This document shows, in pieces, positions 1 through 5,942 of a stretch of DNA of 6,787 bases. Made by a program: the position numbers and the translations under genes. Under the pieces are notes generated by a model that saw only the letters and a list, made by a program, of their open reading frames with translations, did not search any database and was not told where the DNA came from. The stretch is from Gammaproteobacteria bacterium (GTDB lineage: Bacteria > Pseudomonadota > Gammaproteobacteria > GCA-001735895), in contig JAASSH010000117.1 in NCBI GenBank assembly GCA_021767985.1, positions 1 to 6,787 of the forward strand, read 5' to 3'. Numbering within the stretch: the stretch's first letter is position 1; each line of letters begins with the position of its first letter.

Positions 1-98
1 CGCGCTGTAACAGCACGCTGCGTGTCGGCACCCGCATCGATCGCGAGCAAACCATGCAGGACAAGCTGGACAGCGTCTACTCCAAAATGGGGATTTGA
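1..98 (+). CDS. C-terminal end of an unrecognised protein (5' partial)
   Basis: Only the last 31 codons are inside the window, in the frame whose first full codon starts at position 3, ending at TGA 96-98. The tail is charged and soluble-looking, with a likely helix ending in LDSVYSKMGI. There is no recognisable domain, membrane segment or motif, so I assign no function. It is taken as a real gene end because the frame is open from the window edge, the codon use resembles the neighbouring genes, and it stops about 40 bp before the end of the convergent macrodomain gene, a normal arrangement. With so little sequence, chance openness of the frame cannot be excluded. Confidence 0.4.
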   Translation, partial: RCNSTLRVGTRIDREQTMQDKLDSVYSKMGI

Positions 99-139
99 AC
101 AGACCCTGAGTCAGAGCGTGCTTGCGTTGCTACTCCGGT

Positions 140-655
140 TCACAGGGCGTGGTGCGAAGCGACCTGGATCAGCGCCGCCTCGATGTCTGCGGAAAAACAG
201 GCGAATATTACTTCCTCGACATGCTCGCATTGATGGAGTGTCTGCAGCGTTGCCTCGATTGCGATGGTTGCGGCCTGGTTGATCGGGTAGCCGTAAATTC
301 CGCAGGAAATCGCCGGGAAGGCAATACTGTTGAGTCCATGTTCTTCCGCCAGCAATATGCTCTTGCGGTAACAGCTCGCCAGCAGTTCGGCCTCGTTGTT
401 GCCGCCGCCCTGCCATACCGGCCCCACCGCGTGAATGACGTAACGCGCCGGTAGCTGGTAGCCCCCGGTTATCCTGGCGTCGCCGGTGTCGCAACCACCC
501 AGGGTCCGACACTCGGCCAGCAGTTCCGGCCCGGCGGCACGGTGGATCGCGCCGCAAACACCGGCGCCGTCGAGCAGCTCGGTATTCGCCGCGTTGACGA
601 TGGCGTCGACCTCGAGCTTCGTGATATCGGCCTGTCGAATATCAATCTTCGGCAT
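140..655 (-). CDS. Macrodomain protein, O-acetyl-ADP-ribose deacetylase / ADP-ribosylhydrolase-like (MacroD/YmdB type)
   Basis: This 171-residue single macrodomain is the usual length for the MacroD/YmdB group, which binds ADP-ribose and removes it from acidic residues or from O-acetyl-ADP-ribose. Visible signatures are the adenine-contacting Asp in [17 protein letters not shown] (D10), the catalytic-loop Asn N24, GAIHRAAG (35-42), HAVGPVW, and the phosphate loop [12 protein letters not shown] (113-124). The stretch that is GGGGVDGAI in E. coli YmdB is DGAGVCGAI here, so the position of the catalytic Asp (YmdB D35) is Cys34. Activity may therefore differ from YmdB or be reduced to binding. 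The start at 655 is chosen because GGGAGGAAACCG directly precedes the ATG. The frame stays open 6 codons upstream (to 673), but no comparable ribosome site lies there. The gene overlaps the helicase 3' end by 14 bp, so it is probably translationally coupled and last in the operon. Confidence 0.9.
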   Translation of the reverse strand: MPKIDIRQADITKLEVDAIVNAANTELLDGAGVCGAIHRAAGPELLAECRTLGGCDTGDARITGGYQLPARYVIHAVGPVWQGGGNNEAELLASCYRKSILLAEEHGLNSIAFPAISCGIYGYPINQAATIAIEATLQTLHQCEHVEEVIFACFSADIEAALIQVASHHAL

Positions 656-2969
656 CGGTTTCCTCCCTGGCATGCCAGAATTCTGTCAGCGATTGTTCCA
701 GTGATTCGGGGCTGTTGCAATAGCGGGGATTCCAGCGCGGCGGCAGATGCTGCCGGTAGCCGGCCTGGCGAAAGCGTCGATCGAGCAACACCACGACTCC
801 CCGATCCCGTTCGCTGCGTATCACGCGACCGGCGCTTTGCTTGACGCGAATCAGGCCGGGAAAACGAAACGCGTAGTCGAAGCCGTCGAATTGCAGCGCT
901 TCGAAATCCTGCTGAATCAACTGCTGCTCGCTGTCCGCCTGCGGCAGTCCAGGGCCGACGATGATTGCGCCGATCAGCGCGTCGCCGCGGTAGTCGATGC
1001 CCTCGGCAAAGCGGCCGCCCATAATGGCGAAACCCATGCGCCTGTCGCCCTCGAAAAAACTGGCGAGGTAACGCTGCTGCGCCGCTTCGTCGACGTCGCG
1101 CTGTTGCAGCAGGGTTTCGATCTGCGGATAGCGGGCGGTGAAATTCTCATGTACCTGCTGCATGAAATGATAGGCCGAAAAAAATACCAGGTAGTTGCCG
1201 GGACGGGCGCGATAACTGGCGGCGATCGAATCGCCGATGGCGTCGATGTACTGTTCCCGTTGGCGGTAGCGCGTATCGACATAGTCGCCGATGCAGACCC
1301 GCAGGTTGTCGGCGGGAAACGCCGATTCGAGCACCAGGCTTTTACAGTCCTGTTCGAGTCCCAGCGCCTGCTGAAAGTAGGTGGTCGGTGACAGCGTCGC
1401 GGAAAATCCGCAAACCGCCTGGAACAGCGGGTAGCATTCCTGCAGGTATTCGAAAGCGTTCAGGCACAGCAGCCGCATTGCGCGTGCCGCCAGCGGCTTG
1501 TAGCCGACCGCGCGGTGGTGGCGGGCGAACAGCTGGCAGATGCTCTGGAAACGGAAGATTTCCTTGGACAGATCGAGGGTTTCGCGGGCGATGTGCTTGT
1601 TACTGAAAATATCGAACCCCAGCTTTTCTCCGAAACGCTGGCTCGCCTGCAGTAATCCAGCGGGTACCTCTTCCGAGATCGATTCGTCCTGGTCCTGCCC
1701 GCGCAGATGGCGATCGAGCGCCTGCTGCATCGATTTGAGCGCCGCCGAGATCTGGCGGCTGTTGTCGGCCGCCAAAGCCTGTTTTATCTGGCGCCGGCCG
1801 AGACTGGCCGAATACATGCCGCGGGCCCGGTCCACCAGGTTGTGTAATTCGTCGATCAACAACAGTTTGCGGCGCTGATCGGCATGGAAATAGCCGAGTT
1901 GCACCAGCGGGTCGAACACGTAATTGAAATCGCAGATCACGACTTCGACCCAGGGCAACATTTGCAGTGTCAGCTCGAACGGGCACAGTTCGAACTCGGT
2001 GGCAACCGCCTGGATGCAGGCTACGTCGAGCTTGCGTAACTGCAGCAATTTTTCGCGCGCCGCCGGCAGGCGCTCGAAGAATCCGAGACAGCGCCGGCAG
2101 TGCCCCTCGTCGTCAACTTCGCTGTCGTCGAAATTGCAGGGGCAACTGCGCGCCTTGGCCTGGATTACCAGGTAGGAAATCCCGGTCTGCATCTGCTCGA
2201 TGGCAGCAACGGCCTGCTGTTGACCCGAAACCTTGGCCGACAGGTAGACGACCTGGTCACACTGGTCCTCGCCGATGGCCTTGAGCGCCGGAAACAGGGT
2301 ACTGATGGTTTTGCCCGACCCGGTCGGGGCTTCGACCATCAAGCGCTGCCGGTTTACCACCGCGCGGTAGACCTCGGCGGCGAAATAGCGCTGCTGGCTG
2401 CGAAACTCCGCAAACGGGAACGCCATCTCCCGCGCCTGTTGCCGGGTGATCTGTCGCTGAGCCTCGACCAGCCGGTGCCAGCGCAGGTAACGACGCAGCG
2501 TATCCTCGACAAAGCTTTCGAGCGCGCCGATCGAATAGACTTTTTCGTAACGTTGTTCGTGCCGTGAAAACAGGTTGACCAGGTTCAGGCTGAGCCTGAT
2601 CTCCTGCAGCCGATGCTCGCGCGCGTAGCAGGCGCCATAGCACTTCAGCTGGGCCCAGTGCACCGCGTCCTGCTCGTCGCCGGGGAGCTGTGCGTACACG
2701 GTTTTAATTTCCTCGACGCGTGGCGGTGTCTCGCCTGCAAACAACAGGTCGATGCGCCCGCCGAGTTCGATTTCGATGTCGTCGATTCGGCTAAACCATT
2801 TGACCGCGACTTCCGACCCGGCTTCGCCGCGGTAGCGCTGCTGTATCTTCTGATGGGTTTGCAGGCCCTCCATCGCCTTGACCCCCGGGCTGTTGGCGAT
2901 ACCGAGGTCGCCACTGCGGCAGCAGAACTCGACCAGCTCGCGTACCCCGAGTTTCAGCTGTTCCGCCAT
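642..2969 (-). CDS. DinG/XPD-like Fe-S DNA helicase with N-terminal RecB-like PD-(D/E)XK nuclease domain
   Basis: A 775-residue superfamily 2 helicase of the XPD/DinG type. Residues 1-120 look like a RecB/Cas4-like nuclease: H39 in MEGLQTHQ, D74 in GRIDLLF, the EIK pair E87/K89, and QxxxY at Q107-Y111. The helicase core follows: Walker [10 protein letters not shown] (213-221), Walker B DELH (373-376), GFSATL (521-526), [10 protein letters not shown] (591-600), [10 protein letters not shown] (651-660) and QSAGRVIR (711-718). Between Walker A and B, cysteines C276/C278, C291, C294 and C329 fit the four-Cys 4Fe-4S domain of this family. Such enzymes are 5'-3' DNA helicases; the nuclease-helicase fusion partners with FAN1 in some bacteria. 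The start at 2969 is chosen because it gives a complete N-terminal domain with a 16-bp overlap of the upstream gene. The frame stays open to 3353, but that part lies over the conserved FAN1 catalytic region and is not domain-like. A stretch AGGGTGAC just before the ATG is a modest, close-set ribosome site. Confidence 0.9.
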   Translation of the reverse strand: MAEQLKLGVRELVEFCCRSGDLGIANSPGVKAMEGLQTHQKIQQRYRGEAGSEVAVKWFSRIDDIEIELGGRIDLLFAGETPPRVEEIKTVYAQLPGDEQDAVHWAQLKCYGACYAREHRLQEIRLSLNLVNLFSRHEQRYEKVYSIGALESFVEDTLRRYLRWHRLVEAQRQITRQQAREMAFPFAEFRSQQRYFAAEVYRAVVNRQRLMVEAPTGSGKTISTLFPALKAIGEDQCDQVVYLSAKVSGQQQAVAAIEQMQTGISYLVIQAKARSCPCNFDDSEVDDEGHCRRCLGFFERLPAAREKLLQLRKLDVACIQAVATEFELCPFELTLQMLPWVEVVICDFNYVFDPLVQLGYFHADQRRKLLLIDELHNLVDRARGMYSASLGRRQIKQALAADNSRQISAALKSMQQALDRHLRGQDQDESISEEVPAGLLQASQRFGEKLGFDIFSNKHIARETLDLSKEIFRFQSICQLFARHHRAVGYKPLAARAMRLLCLNAFEYLQECYPLFQAVCGFSATLSPTTYFQQALGLEQDCKSLVLESAFPADNLRVCIGDYVDTRYRQREQYIDAIGDSIAASYRARPGNYLVFFSAYHFMQQVHENFTARYPQIETLLQQRDVDEAAQQRYLASFFEGDRRMGFAIMGGRFAEGIDYRGDALIGAIIVGPGLPQADSEQQLIQQDFEALQFDGFDYAFRFPGLIRVKQSAGRVIRSERDRGVVVLLDRRFRQAGYRQHLPPRWNPRYCNSPESLEQSLTEFWHAREETDAED

Positions 2970-4609
2970 GTCACCCTGGCGAGCCGATGCGGAATGGCGT
3001 GCTCGTAAAAATACTGCATCCAGCGCCGCTGGTTTTTTTGCAGGCTGTCGCCCGGGCCCTTGACCTCGATCAGGCAGTAGCCGCCGGACGGTGGAAAATG
3101 TACCAGGTCGGGGAAGCCCGCGCGGTTGTTGCGCAGGTCGCGCAGAATGCGGTCGAACACGGCACGCCAGTGTGCGAAATCGATCCGTTCCAGTGCGACT
3201 TCGATGATTTCGAGGTTGAGATGCTGCCAGTTGACGAGCGGATTCATCATCCCGAATTTTTGCTGCCAGCGTTTTCTTACGATACGCCGAATATCCGCAT
3301 TGCCGGATATCGAGTCCCAGGTTTGCGCCAGTAAATGGCTTCGGTTGCGGCAAAAGTCAGGCGTATAAAAGTCGCCTGGGCGGTATTGAAACGGATTGAA
3401 GAAGGCTCCCGGCAAGGGTGCGAAAACGACGTCCCAGATCAGCAGGCCGAGTACGCCGTTGAACAGGCTGTTCTCTAGGTAATGGCAACTGTCGGCGTTA
3501 TCCAGCGCGTCGTAGTACTCGGCGACCGCGACTTCGACCGAGTCGTGTTGCGCCAGCTCGAGCTCGACGATCTCGGGCTGATGGTCGACGTGACTCTTTT
3601 CGACCCGACGCGGCAGCTCGAAGCGATGACGCTTTGCGAGGCGAGTGGCGAACATGCAGGCGAACTGGATTTCATCCTCGCCCAGCGGCCGATCGACGAT
3701 CCGCAGGCATTCGTCGAGTGCCTGGCAATGATTTCCCAGCTTGTCCTGGATGCGTGCGATGCGCTCGCGGCTCGGCGCCAGCTGGCATTGCCGGTAAAGC
3801 TCGAGCGCGGTATCGAGTTCGCCGAGGCGCTCGTACTGGCGCGCGATTTCGTATCGCAGGCGTTCGCATTTACGATGCGCGGGGGCATGGGCCTCGATGT
3901 CACGCGGGATCAAGTCCCTGATTTCCTGCAGCTGCGCCGGATCGGAAACGTCGGCCAGCTGGAATAGTGCCTCGAGCTGGTAAAGCAGCCAGTGTTGCTG
4001 GATTTCGAACCTGCTGCGATAAGGCCGGTGATCGTGGTCGATAACGTAGTTTTCGAATTGATACAGTCCCAGGTCGCGTAACACGAAATCGGTCATCGAC
4101 TGGTTCAGATTGCCGAAAAACAGCATCTGGCAGATTTGATAGTCGTCGCGCCGCAGCACCTGTATCAGGGTATCGCTGTCTATCAACGCCTCGAAACAGG
4201 CGTCATCGTCGCTTTCCAGCAGGGCCGCTTCGAGTTCCCCGCGCCGCAGCTTATCGAGTCCGGAGCGGTTTCCGGCACAGGCCAGCAGTTCGGCTTTGGT
4301 GAAAACGGATAACAGGGTCGGGTAATCGATTTCGCCATCGAGCGCGATGAAGCCGGCCCGCGCCAGTTCCGTCAGCGCGTCTTCGATGCTGGCGATCTCG
4401 CGATAATTCAGCTTGCTGGCACGAAACCATTCGTGGCTGCGGTTGAGCAGGCGAATGCACAGTTTCTGCGCGTCGGGGTCGAGACCGTCGAAGGCGGCCA
4501 GGAATTCGACCTGGGCGGGTTCGAGAATATCCGAGTAAACCCTGGAGACGTGTTCGAACAGGGTCAGTACGTTGTCCAGGTAGTAGGTTTCGGGAAGGTC
4601 CGGTCGCAT
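2954..4609 (-). CDS. FAN1-like structure-specific nuclease, VRR-NUC domain
   Basis: A 551-residue protein with the length and layout of bacterial FAN1 (Pseudomonas aeruginosa type). FAN1 is a metal-dependent nuclease that cuts 5' flaps and unhooks interstrand crosslinks. Residues about 20-110 form a helical DNA-binding region (LNRSHEWFRASKLNYREI, ALTELARAGFI). Residues about 205-310 are helix-pair/TPR-like (RYEIARQYERLGELDTALELYRQC). The catalytic region runs from about 370 to the end: glutamate E379 in CHYLENSLFNGVLGLL, then GFPDLVHF with D501, and IEVKGPGDSLQ with E515 and K517. These match the E, D, ExK residues of FAN1. It is the first gene of the minus-strand operon and overlaps the helicase start by 16 bp, a pairing known in other Proteobacteria. 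The start at 4609 is the only sensible ATG next to the control region. Its leader has no good ribosome site (only AAG/AAGAT-like bases about 15 nt upstream). All catalytic residues are intact. Confidence 0.93.
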   Translation of the reverse strand: MRPDLPETYYLDNVLTLFEHVSRVYSDILEPAQVEFLAAFDGLDPDAQKLCIRLLNRSHEWFRASKLNYREIASIEDALTELARAGFIALDGEIDYPTLLSVFTKAELLACAGNRSGLDKLRRGELEAALLESDDDACFEALIDSDTLIQVLRRDDYQICQMLFFGNLNQSMTDFVLRDLGLYQFENYVIDHDHRPYRSRFEIQQHWLLYQLEALFQLADVSDPAQLQEIRDLIPRDIEAHAPAHRKCERLRYEIARQYERLGELDTALELYRQCQLAPSRERIARIQDKLGNHCQALDECLRIVDRPLGEDEIQFACMFATRLAKRHRFELPRRVEKSHVDHQPEIVELELAQHDSVEVAVAEYYDALDNADSCHYLENSLFNGVLGLLIWDVVFAPLPGAFFNPFQYRPGDFYTPDFCRNRSHLLAQTWDSISGNADIRRIVRKRWQQKFGMMNPLVNWQHLNLEIIEVALERIDFAHWRAVFDRILRDLRNNRAGFPDLVHFPPSGGYCLIEVKGPGDSLQKNQRRWMQYFYEHAIPHRLARVTWRNS

Positions 4610-4678
4610 ATGGTTTTATATCTTACAGCATAATATAACACTGTTGCATACAACGGTGTTATATATTATATTCGATGC
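4610..4678. promoter_or_regulatory. Divergent promoter region between FAN1 and lexA-like operons
   Basis: Sixty-nine AT-rich bases separate the start codons of the two operons, so both promoters must lie here or inside the genes. On the plus strand TTGCAT (4644-4649), a 17-base spacer and TATATT (4667-4672) make a sigma70-like promoter with a weak -35 and a 5/6 -10 box. On the minus strand TTGTAT (4653-4648), a short 15-base spacer and TATGCT (4632-4627) is a weaker candidate, and an exact TATAAT lies at 4670-4665 without a good -35. Both main candidates overlap the central palindrome, so a protein bound there should block both. Promoter choice is inferred from base patterns only. Confidence 0.6.
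4633..4664. promoter_or_regulatory. 32-bp palindrome, probable operator of the LexA-like repressor
   Basis: Arms ATATAACACTGTTG (4633-4646) and CAACGGTGTTATAT (4651-4664) are reverse complements in 13 of 14 positions, around the spacer CATA. A dimeric winged-helix repressor would fit such a site. Inside it, CTGT-N8-ACGG (4641-4656) is one base from the enterobacterial LexA box CTGT-N8-ACAG, but the symmetry extends much further out than in that box. LexA-family genes are usually autoregulated, and this is the only strong palindrome seen in the intergenic space, so it is the best candidate operator. That it also controls the FAN1 operon is inference from position. Confidence 0.72.
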
Positions 4679-5278
4679 ATGGAATCGCTCACAGACATCC
4701 AGCAGAAGGTTTACGACTATACCCGCCAGGCAATCCGTGAGGGGCGGCCGTTTCCGTCGTTACGCGATATCGCAGCGCAGTTCGGGTTTCAGCATACCAC
4801 GGCCCGGTTCCATCTGAAGGCGCTGGAAAAGAAGGGTTATATCCGACAGCGTTCGCAGCGCGTGTCGGACTATATGTTCGCCGATGAATGGCATGACCGC
4901 GGCGAATCTTTCGACCTGATCGCGCGGATTCCCGCCGGCGCTCCGCTGCCCGTATTCGATGAATCCCGTGAATCGTTTTCGGTGACCCATGAATTTTTTG
5001 GCGGCGGCGATATTCTCGCGCTGCGCGTCATCGGCGACAGCATGTCGGGTGATTCGGTTGCCGATGGGGATATCGCGATGATCAAGCGCCAGCAGGAGGG
5101 CAACAAGGGCGATATCCTCGCATTGCGAATCGAGGATGAGATTACGCTCAAGCGGGTCGAACTGGAGGGAGATCAGGCCCGGCTGTTGCCGTCGAATCCC
5201 GAGCATCCGATACGCGTCGTGCCGGCCGCGCAGCTGGAAATTCTCGGCAAGCTGGTCGGAATAATCCGCAAGGTATAA
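4679..5278 (+). CDS. lexA: LexA-family SOS repressor, self-cleaving (LexA2-like)
   Basis: A 199-residue repressor with the full LexA layout, close to the usual 200 or so residues. A winged helix-turn-helix occupies residues 1-65 (LTDIQQKVYDYTRQAI, SLRDIAAQFGF, HLKALEKKGYI). The hinge carries the scissile Ala86-Gly87 in ARIPAGAPL. The latent serine protease has Ser121 in GDSMSG and the general base Lys158 in EITLKR, 37 residues apart exactly as in E. coli LexA (S119/K156). Family knowledge says RecA filaments on single-stranded DNA trigger self-cleavage and derepression. The recognition helix (GFQHTTARFHLKAL) differs from E. coli (GFRSPNAAEEHLKAL) and is one residue shorter, so DNA specificity likely differs. 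The start is fixed by alignment of the first residues to LexA. No ribosome site precedes it. It heads an operon with imuA- and imuB-like genes, which suggests the second LexA (LexA2) of mutagenesis cassettes rather than the global LexA. Confidence 0.93.
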   Translation: MESLTDIQQKVYDYTRQAIREGRPFPSLRDIAAQFGFQHTTARFHLKALEKKGYIRQRSQRVSDYMFADEWHDRGESFDLIARIPAGAPLPVFDESRESFSVTHEFFGGGDILALRVIGDSMSGDSVADGDIAMIKRQQEGNKGDILALRIEDEITLKRVELEGDQARLLPSNPEHPIRVVPAAQLEILGKLVGIIRKV

Positions 5279-5294
5279 ACCCGGATTAATCGTC

Positions 5295-5942
5295 ATGGCA
5301 TCAATCCCTGCGCAATTTACCGACCAGTCGATACATCAGCAGTTGCAATCCGCGCGCGCGCTCAGACAGCAACTGCAAAATCAGCCGCAGGCACTGCATT
5401 CGGGGATCGAAGCCCTGGACCAATGCTTCACGCAGATCAGGCCCGGCGACCTGGTCGAGTGGGGTATCCCGCCCGGTATGAACGGCCGCCTGATCCCGTT
5501 ACAGTTACTCAAGCAGCAGATTCCACTGAGCCTGTGGATTTATCATCACCATGGTCTCGGCGTTTTTGCCTCGAGCTGGATCAGCCATGGCGTCGACCTG
5601 CAGCGGTTGTTCTTTATCTGCAGCGATAGCCCGGTCAGGGAGTTGCGGCCGATTTTCATGGAAGACACTTTCAAGCGTATTATCATCGACGCGCCACGCA
5701 GGTTCAGCGCCGGCGATATGGCCTTCGTCAGCCAGCAGGCACGCAAGCAGGGCCAGATCATATTCCTGATTCGGCATTACTTCCTGAGCCAGAAAAACGG
5801 TAATCCGCATGCCAGCCTGCGGATCAATACCTGGCAAAGCGGCAAACGCTCGTTTTCATTGCAATTGATCAAGGGTCCAACCACCGGCAGGATTACCTTG
5901 CCCTATCGCGCCGTGGCCGAGGAACATGGGTCATACAACTGA
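5295..5942 (+). CDS. imuA: ImuA-like translesion mutagenesis protein (RecA-like fold)
   Basis: A 215-residue protein placed in the ImuA family by layout and by short patterns: HSGIEALDQCF...RPGDLVEWGIPPGMNGRLIPLQLL (35-72), the strand SLWIYHHHG (79-87), GVDLQRLFF (99-107), IIFLIRHY (155-162), SLRINTW (174-180) and LQLIKGPTTGRITLP (189-203). ImuA is a RecA-like accessory factor that, in known systems, works with ImuB and the DnaE2 polymerase in SOS mutagenesis. The P-loop position (57-64) has no GKT/GKS, so ATP binding in the RecA manner is not expected; this is common in ImuA. The N-terminus (residues 5-35) is Gln-rich and likely helical. It starts 16 bp after the LexA stop with only a weak ribosome site (CCGGA), and overlaps the preferred start of the next gene by 17 bp. 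The assignment rests on remembered family patterns plus context. Confidence 0.78.
   Translation: MASIPAQFTDQSIHQQLQSARALRQQLQNQPQALHSGIEALDQCFTQIRPGDLVEWGIPPGMNGRLIPLQLLKQQIPLSLWIYHHHGLGVFASSWISHGVDLQRLFFICSDSPVRELRPIFMEDTFKRIIIDAPRRFSAGDMAFVSQQARKQGQIIFLIRHYFLSQKNGNPHASLRINTWQSGKRSFSLQLIKGPTTGRITLPYRAVAEEHGSYN

Noticed and set aside
107..115. Small inverted repeat CTGAGTCAG in the convergent gap, as a terminator
   Set aside because: The stem is only 4 bp, with no GC-rich extension and no T run on either strand.
747..1391. Plus-strand open frame of 214 codons over the helicase gene
   Set aside because: It is antisense to the conserved helicase motifs, has no ribosome site or recognisable domain, and such frames arise from the codon bias of the true gene.
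2970..3353. 128-codon upstream extension of the helicase reading frame
   Set aside because: It lies wholly over the FAN1 catalytic region in another frame, is rich in Arg/Gln/Pro without domain character, and the start at 2969 gives a complete nuclease domain.
3482..3967. Plus-strand open frame of 161 codons over FAN1, and a 155-codon one at 2100-2567 over the helicase
   Set aside because: Both are antisense shadows of conserved coding sequence with no domain or context support.
4760..5296. Minus-strand open frame of 178 codons over the lexA-like gene
   Set aside because: It mirrors the strongly conserved LexA sequence, and the protein looks like no known family.
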